Part shown: positions 61,601-64,000 of the stretch, in pieces
Position numbering within the stretch: position 1 is the stretch's first letter
Layout of the letters: every line of letters begins with the position of its first letter
Source of the DNA: Halomonas sp. YLGW01
GTDB taxonomy: Bacteria; Pseudomonadota; Gammaproteobacteria; Pseudomonadales; Halomonadaceae
Assembly (NCBI RefSeq): GCF_014840935.1
Contig: NZ_CP062005.1
Coordinates: 806,001-870,000, forward strand
Reading direction: 5' to 3'
DNA length: 64,000 nucleotides
Notes under the pieces: model-generated
The model's database searches: none
Seen by the model: only the letters and a program-made list of their open reading frames with translations
What the model was told of the DNA's origin: nothing
Translations under genes and position numbers: made by a program

Positions 61601-62653
61601 GGCCTGCGCCTCGACCCCGATGACTGGCAGATCGATCAGCTCGAGCCCCACCTGCGCATGAACCTGAGCGTGGTCGATCACGAGGGCCGCGTGCTCGGCG
61701 AGGGTCGGGACCCGGTCGAGCTGGAGCGACGCTTCGCCCAGGCGGCGAGCGAGGGCGCCCGGGCGCTGGCCGAGCAGACCACCGGCCAGCAGCAGACCCT
61801 CGCCGACCTGCCCGAGACGGCGCTGCCCGAGTCTCGGGTCACCACCCAGGCCGGCATCCGTGTCGAGGCCTTCCCGGCCCTGGTCGAGAGCGACGATGCC
61901 TTCGCCGTCGAGCTCTTCGAGCACCCCGCCAAGGCGCGTGAAGCGCATCGTCATGGCATCGCGCGCCTGGCCATGCAGCGCGCGCCGGAGGCGGTGCGCG
62001 AACTCAAGCGCTTGAAGGGGCTCGACAAGTGCGCCCTGCTGTTCGCCAAGGTGGGCAGCAAGCGCCAGCTCATCGAGGATCTGGTCGAGGCGGTGTTCCT
62101 GCAGGTGGTGGCGGTGGATCCGCTGCCGCGCTCGCGAGACGCGCTCGAAGTGCGTCTGGCAGAGACCCGTGAGCAGCTGCTACCCCATGGCGATCATCTG
62201 GTGAGCGTGCTGACGCGAGCCCTGAACGGCCACCTGGCGGTCACCAAGGCGTTGAAGGGCAATCTCAGCTTCGCCCTGGCACTGGTATACAGTGATCTCA
62301 AGGCCCAGATGCAGCGGCTGGTGCATCCGGGGTTCGTGGTCGAGGCCGGGGCCTGGCTCGAGCAGTATCCCCGCTACATGGAGGCGGCCCAGATCCGCCT
62401 CGAGAAGGCCCCGCGGGAGCGCAATCGGGATCAGATGCTGATGCAGGAGGTCCAGGACTTCGAGACTCGCCTCGCCAAGCGCCGCCAGGCCGGGCGGCGG
62501 CAGGGGCCGGAAGACCCCGAGCTTGTCGAGTTCGGCTGGTGGCTCGAGGAGCTGAGGGTCTCGCTATTCGCCCAGCAGCTCGGCACCCTCGAGCCGGTCT
62601 CCACCAAGCGGCTCGAGAAGCGCTGGGCCGAGCTCACAGGGAGAACACCATGA
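58634..62653 (+). CDS. hrpA: ATP-dependent RNA helicase HrpA
   Basis: A 1339-residue DEAH helicase that rescues stalled ribosomes or processes mRNA in E. coli (1300 residues there). The start is TTG at 58634 with GAGG six bases upstream; no ATG precedes the helicase core near enough. Motifs: [78 protein letters not shown] and [20 protein letters not shown]. The long C-terminal region (from about 670) is the HrpA-specific OB/DUF3418 part. It overlaps the ketoacyl synthase gene by four bases. Confidence 0.95.
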   Translation: [1339 protein letters not shown]

Positions 62654-63807
62654 CCATCTCACAGGCCACGTCGCAAGCCTCGTCAGTGACCACCGCCGTC
62701 ATCACCGGCAGCGGGCTCTATACGCCGCCTCACGCCATCGACAATGCCGCCCTGGTCGCGGCCTTCAATGCCTGGGTGGATGCCGACAACGCCCGCCATG
62801 CCGAGGGCATCGCCGCCGGCGAGCGCGAGGCGCTAGCGCACTCCAGCAGCGAGTTTATCGAGAAGGCTTCGGGCATCAAGAGCCGCTACGTGCTGGATGC
62901 CGAGGGCATTCTGGACCCGTCGCGCATGCGCCCGAAGCTACCCCAGCGGGGCAACGACGAGCTCTCGCTGCAGGCCGAGATGGGCCTGTCGGCGGCTCGT
63001 CAGGCGCTCGATGCCGCCAAGGTTCAGGCATCGGAGATCGATCTGGTGATCGTCGCCTGCTCCAACCTGGAGCGGGCCTATCCGGCGGTGGCGGTGGAGC
63101 TCCAGGCGGCGCTTCGGGCCTCCGGTCACGCCTATGACATGAACGTGGCCTGCAGTTCGGCGACCTTTGCCCTCGATGCCGCCCGCAACGCGATCCTCGC
63201 CGGCAGCGCCCGGCGGGTGCTGGTGGTCAGCCCCGAGATCTGCTCGGCGCATCTCAATTTTCGCGACCGCGACAGTCACTTCATCTTCGGCGATGCTTGC
63301 ACCGCCCTGGTCATCGAAGATGTCGCCGTGGCGCGCGCCGACGAGCGCTTCGAGATGCTCGGCACCCGCCTGGTCACGCAGTTTTCCAATGCCATCCGCA
63401 ACAATGCCGGTTTCCTCAACCGGGTCACCGATGCCGATCCTCAGGCGCTGGACAAGCTTTTCGTCCAGGAAGGACGGCGCGTCTTCAAGGAGGTCTGCCC
63501 GCTGGTGGCCTCGCTGATCCGTGACCACCTCAACGACCTGGGACATGATGTCGTGGATCTGTCGCGGCTGTGGCTGCATCAGGCCAACCAGCATATGAAC
63601 GACCTGATTGCGCGTCGGGTGCTGGGGCAGCCGCCCCGCGATGATCAGGCACCGATCATTCTCGATCGCTATGCCAACACCAGCTCGGCGGGCTCGATCA
63701 TCGCCTTTCACCTGCACCGCGACGACCTTGAGTCCGGTGCGCTGGGGGTGGTGTGTTCCTTCGGGGCCGGCTACAGTGCCGGCTGCGTCGTGGTGCGCCG
63801 TGCATGA
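62650..63807 (+). CDS. FabH-like beta-ketoacyl-ACP synthase III
   Basis: A 385-residue thiolase-fold enzyme. The triad is intact: Cys168 in NVACSSATF, His310 in WLHQANQHM, Asn343 in RYANTSSAG. The N-terminus (VITGSGLYTPPHAIDN) and the SSSEFIEKASGIKSRYVLD block match the longer FabH-like group exemplified by Pseudomonas PA3286, which can condense octanoyl-CoA with malonyl-ACP and feed beta-oxidation intermediates into synthesis. It is not the classic FabH of the fab operon. The ATG overlaps the hrpA stop. Confidence 0.87.
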   Translation: MTISQATSQASSVTTAVITGSGLYTPPHAIDNAALVAAFNAWVDADNARHAEGIAAGEREALAHSSSEFIEKASGIKSRYVLDAEGILDPSRMRPKLPQRGNDELSLQAEMGLSAARQALDAAKVQASEIDLVIVACSNLERAYPAVAVELQAALRASGHAYDMNVACSSATFALDAARNAILAGSARRVLVVSPEICSAHLNFRDRDSHFIFGDACTALVIEDVAVARADERFEMLGTRLVTQFSNAIRNNAGFLNRVTDADPQALDKLFVQEGRRVFKEVCPLVASLIRDHLNDLGHDVVDLSRLWLHQANQHMNDLIARRVLGQPPRDDQAPIILDRYANTSSAGSIIAFHLHRDDLESGALGVVCSFGAGYSAGCVVVRRA

Positions 63808-63846
63808 CGACCCGTGATTGATGCCAAGGACTGCCAAGGAACGTCG

Positions 63847-64000
63847 ATGAGAGAGAACATGCACAGACCGAAGGGCCGGGGTGCCATGGGGCCGATGGCA
63901 AGGGCCGTGGTGCTGGGCACCGCGATGGTGACGGCCGGCTGTGCCAGCACGCAGGGGGTCGAGGGCCATCCGGATGATCCCTGGGAGGGGTTCAACCGCA
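63847..64000 (+). CDS. mlaA: MlaA family lipoprotein, 3' truncated by window edge
   Basis: The first ~51 residues of an outer-membrane lipoprotein that removes misplaced phospholipids from the outer leaflet (Mla retrograde pathway). AAGGA precedes the ATG. The signal ends in lipobox VTAGC at about residue 35, and the mature start DDPWEGFNR matches the MlaA family entry motif (DPxExxNR). The rest lies beyond the window. Confidence 0.85.
   Translation, partial: MRENMHRPKGRGAMGPMARAVVLGTAMVTAGCASTQGVEGHPDDPWEGFNR

Overview
The window reads as GC-rich chromosomal DNA of a gammaproteobacterium, most likely a member of the Halomonadaceae (Halomonas-like). This rests on gene content and order (rlmL, pdxB, nhaC, msrB-rbgA-alaA-htpX, ffs-dnaX-ybaB-recR, rnd-ycgL-ycgN, yqjD-yqjE-yqjK, hrpA, mlaA), on the full-length two-domain QueF and on the NhaC-type sodium/proton antiporter. 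It is an inference without a database search. No prophage, insertion sequence, CRISPR array or replication origin was seen.

Layout. 1-4.7 kb: end of rlmL, a glutaredoxin-like gene, a standalone WGR protein, pdxB and nhaC. 4.8-8.7 kb: a leftward group msrB, rbgA/ylqF, alaA, htpX. 8.9-9.5 kb: three tandem tRNA-Glu/tRNA-Gly pairs behind a near-consensus promoter. 9.7-13.4 kb: an ABC-2 exporter pair, queF, a YdjA-type nitroreductase and a YiiD-C thioesterase, then tRNA-Ser(GGA). 13.9-18.3 kb: an old yellow enzyme, a MetY-type sulfhydrylase and three small proteins, two of them probably periplasmic.

18.5-31.0 kb: a complete Tad/Flp pilus locus in one direction (flp, tadV, an AAA+ ATPase with an N-terminal winged helix, cpaB, cpaC secretin, a small lipoprotein, tadZ, tadA, tadB, tadC, tadD, tadE, tadG), with a convergent AraC-type regulator carrying a degenerate receiver domain, followed by an AT-rich 200-base patch. 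Prepilin peptidase, secretin, TadA motor, TadB/C platform, TadZ localiser, TadD pilotin-like TPR lipoprotein and TadE/G pseudopilins together make an adhesive pilus.

32.5-41.4 kb: a BaiN/YhiN flavoprotein, a CHAD protein, the yqjD-yqjE-yqjK membrane operon, an outer-membrane phospholipase A divergent from a giant MscK-type mechanosensitive channel, and tlyA. 41.5-44.8 kb: an unfamiliar two-gene operon, an ATP-grasp ligase followed by a 682-residue protein whose C-terminal part carries the Gln/Cys/His/Asn pattern of papain-like enzymes. This is the best candidate for an undescribed system here. 44.9-50.3 kb: 4.5S RNA, dnaX, ybaB, recR, rnd, ycgL, ycgN. 50.5-51.3 kb: a secreted glycine-rich protein built from a 21-bp minisatellite.

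51.4-64 kb: oligopeptidase B, a small membrane protein + von Willebrand A protein + class II amidotransferase cluster, fadD behind a near-perfect palindrome resembling a PsrA-type fatty-acid operator, hrpA, a FabH-like ketoacyl synthase and the start of mlaA. Start codons were chosen from Shine-Dalgarno position, signal peptides and family N-termini; several differ from the longest possible reading frame and are explained individually.
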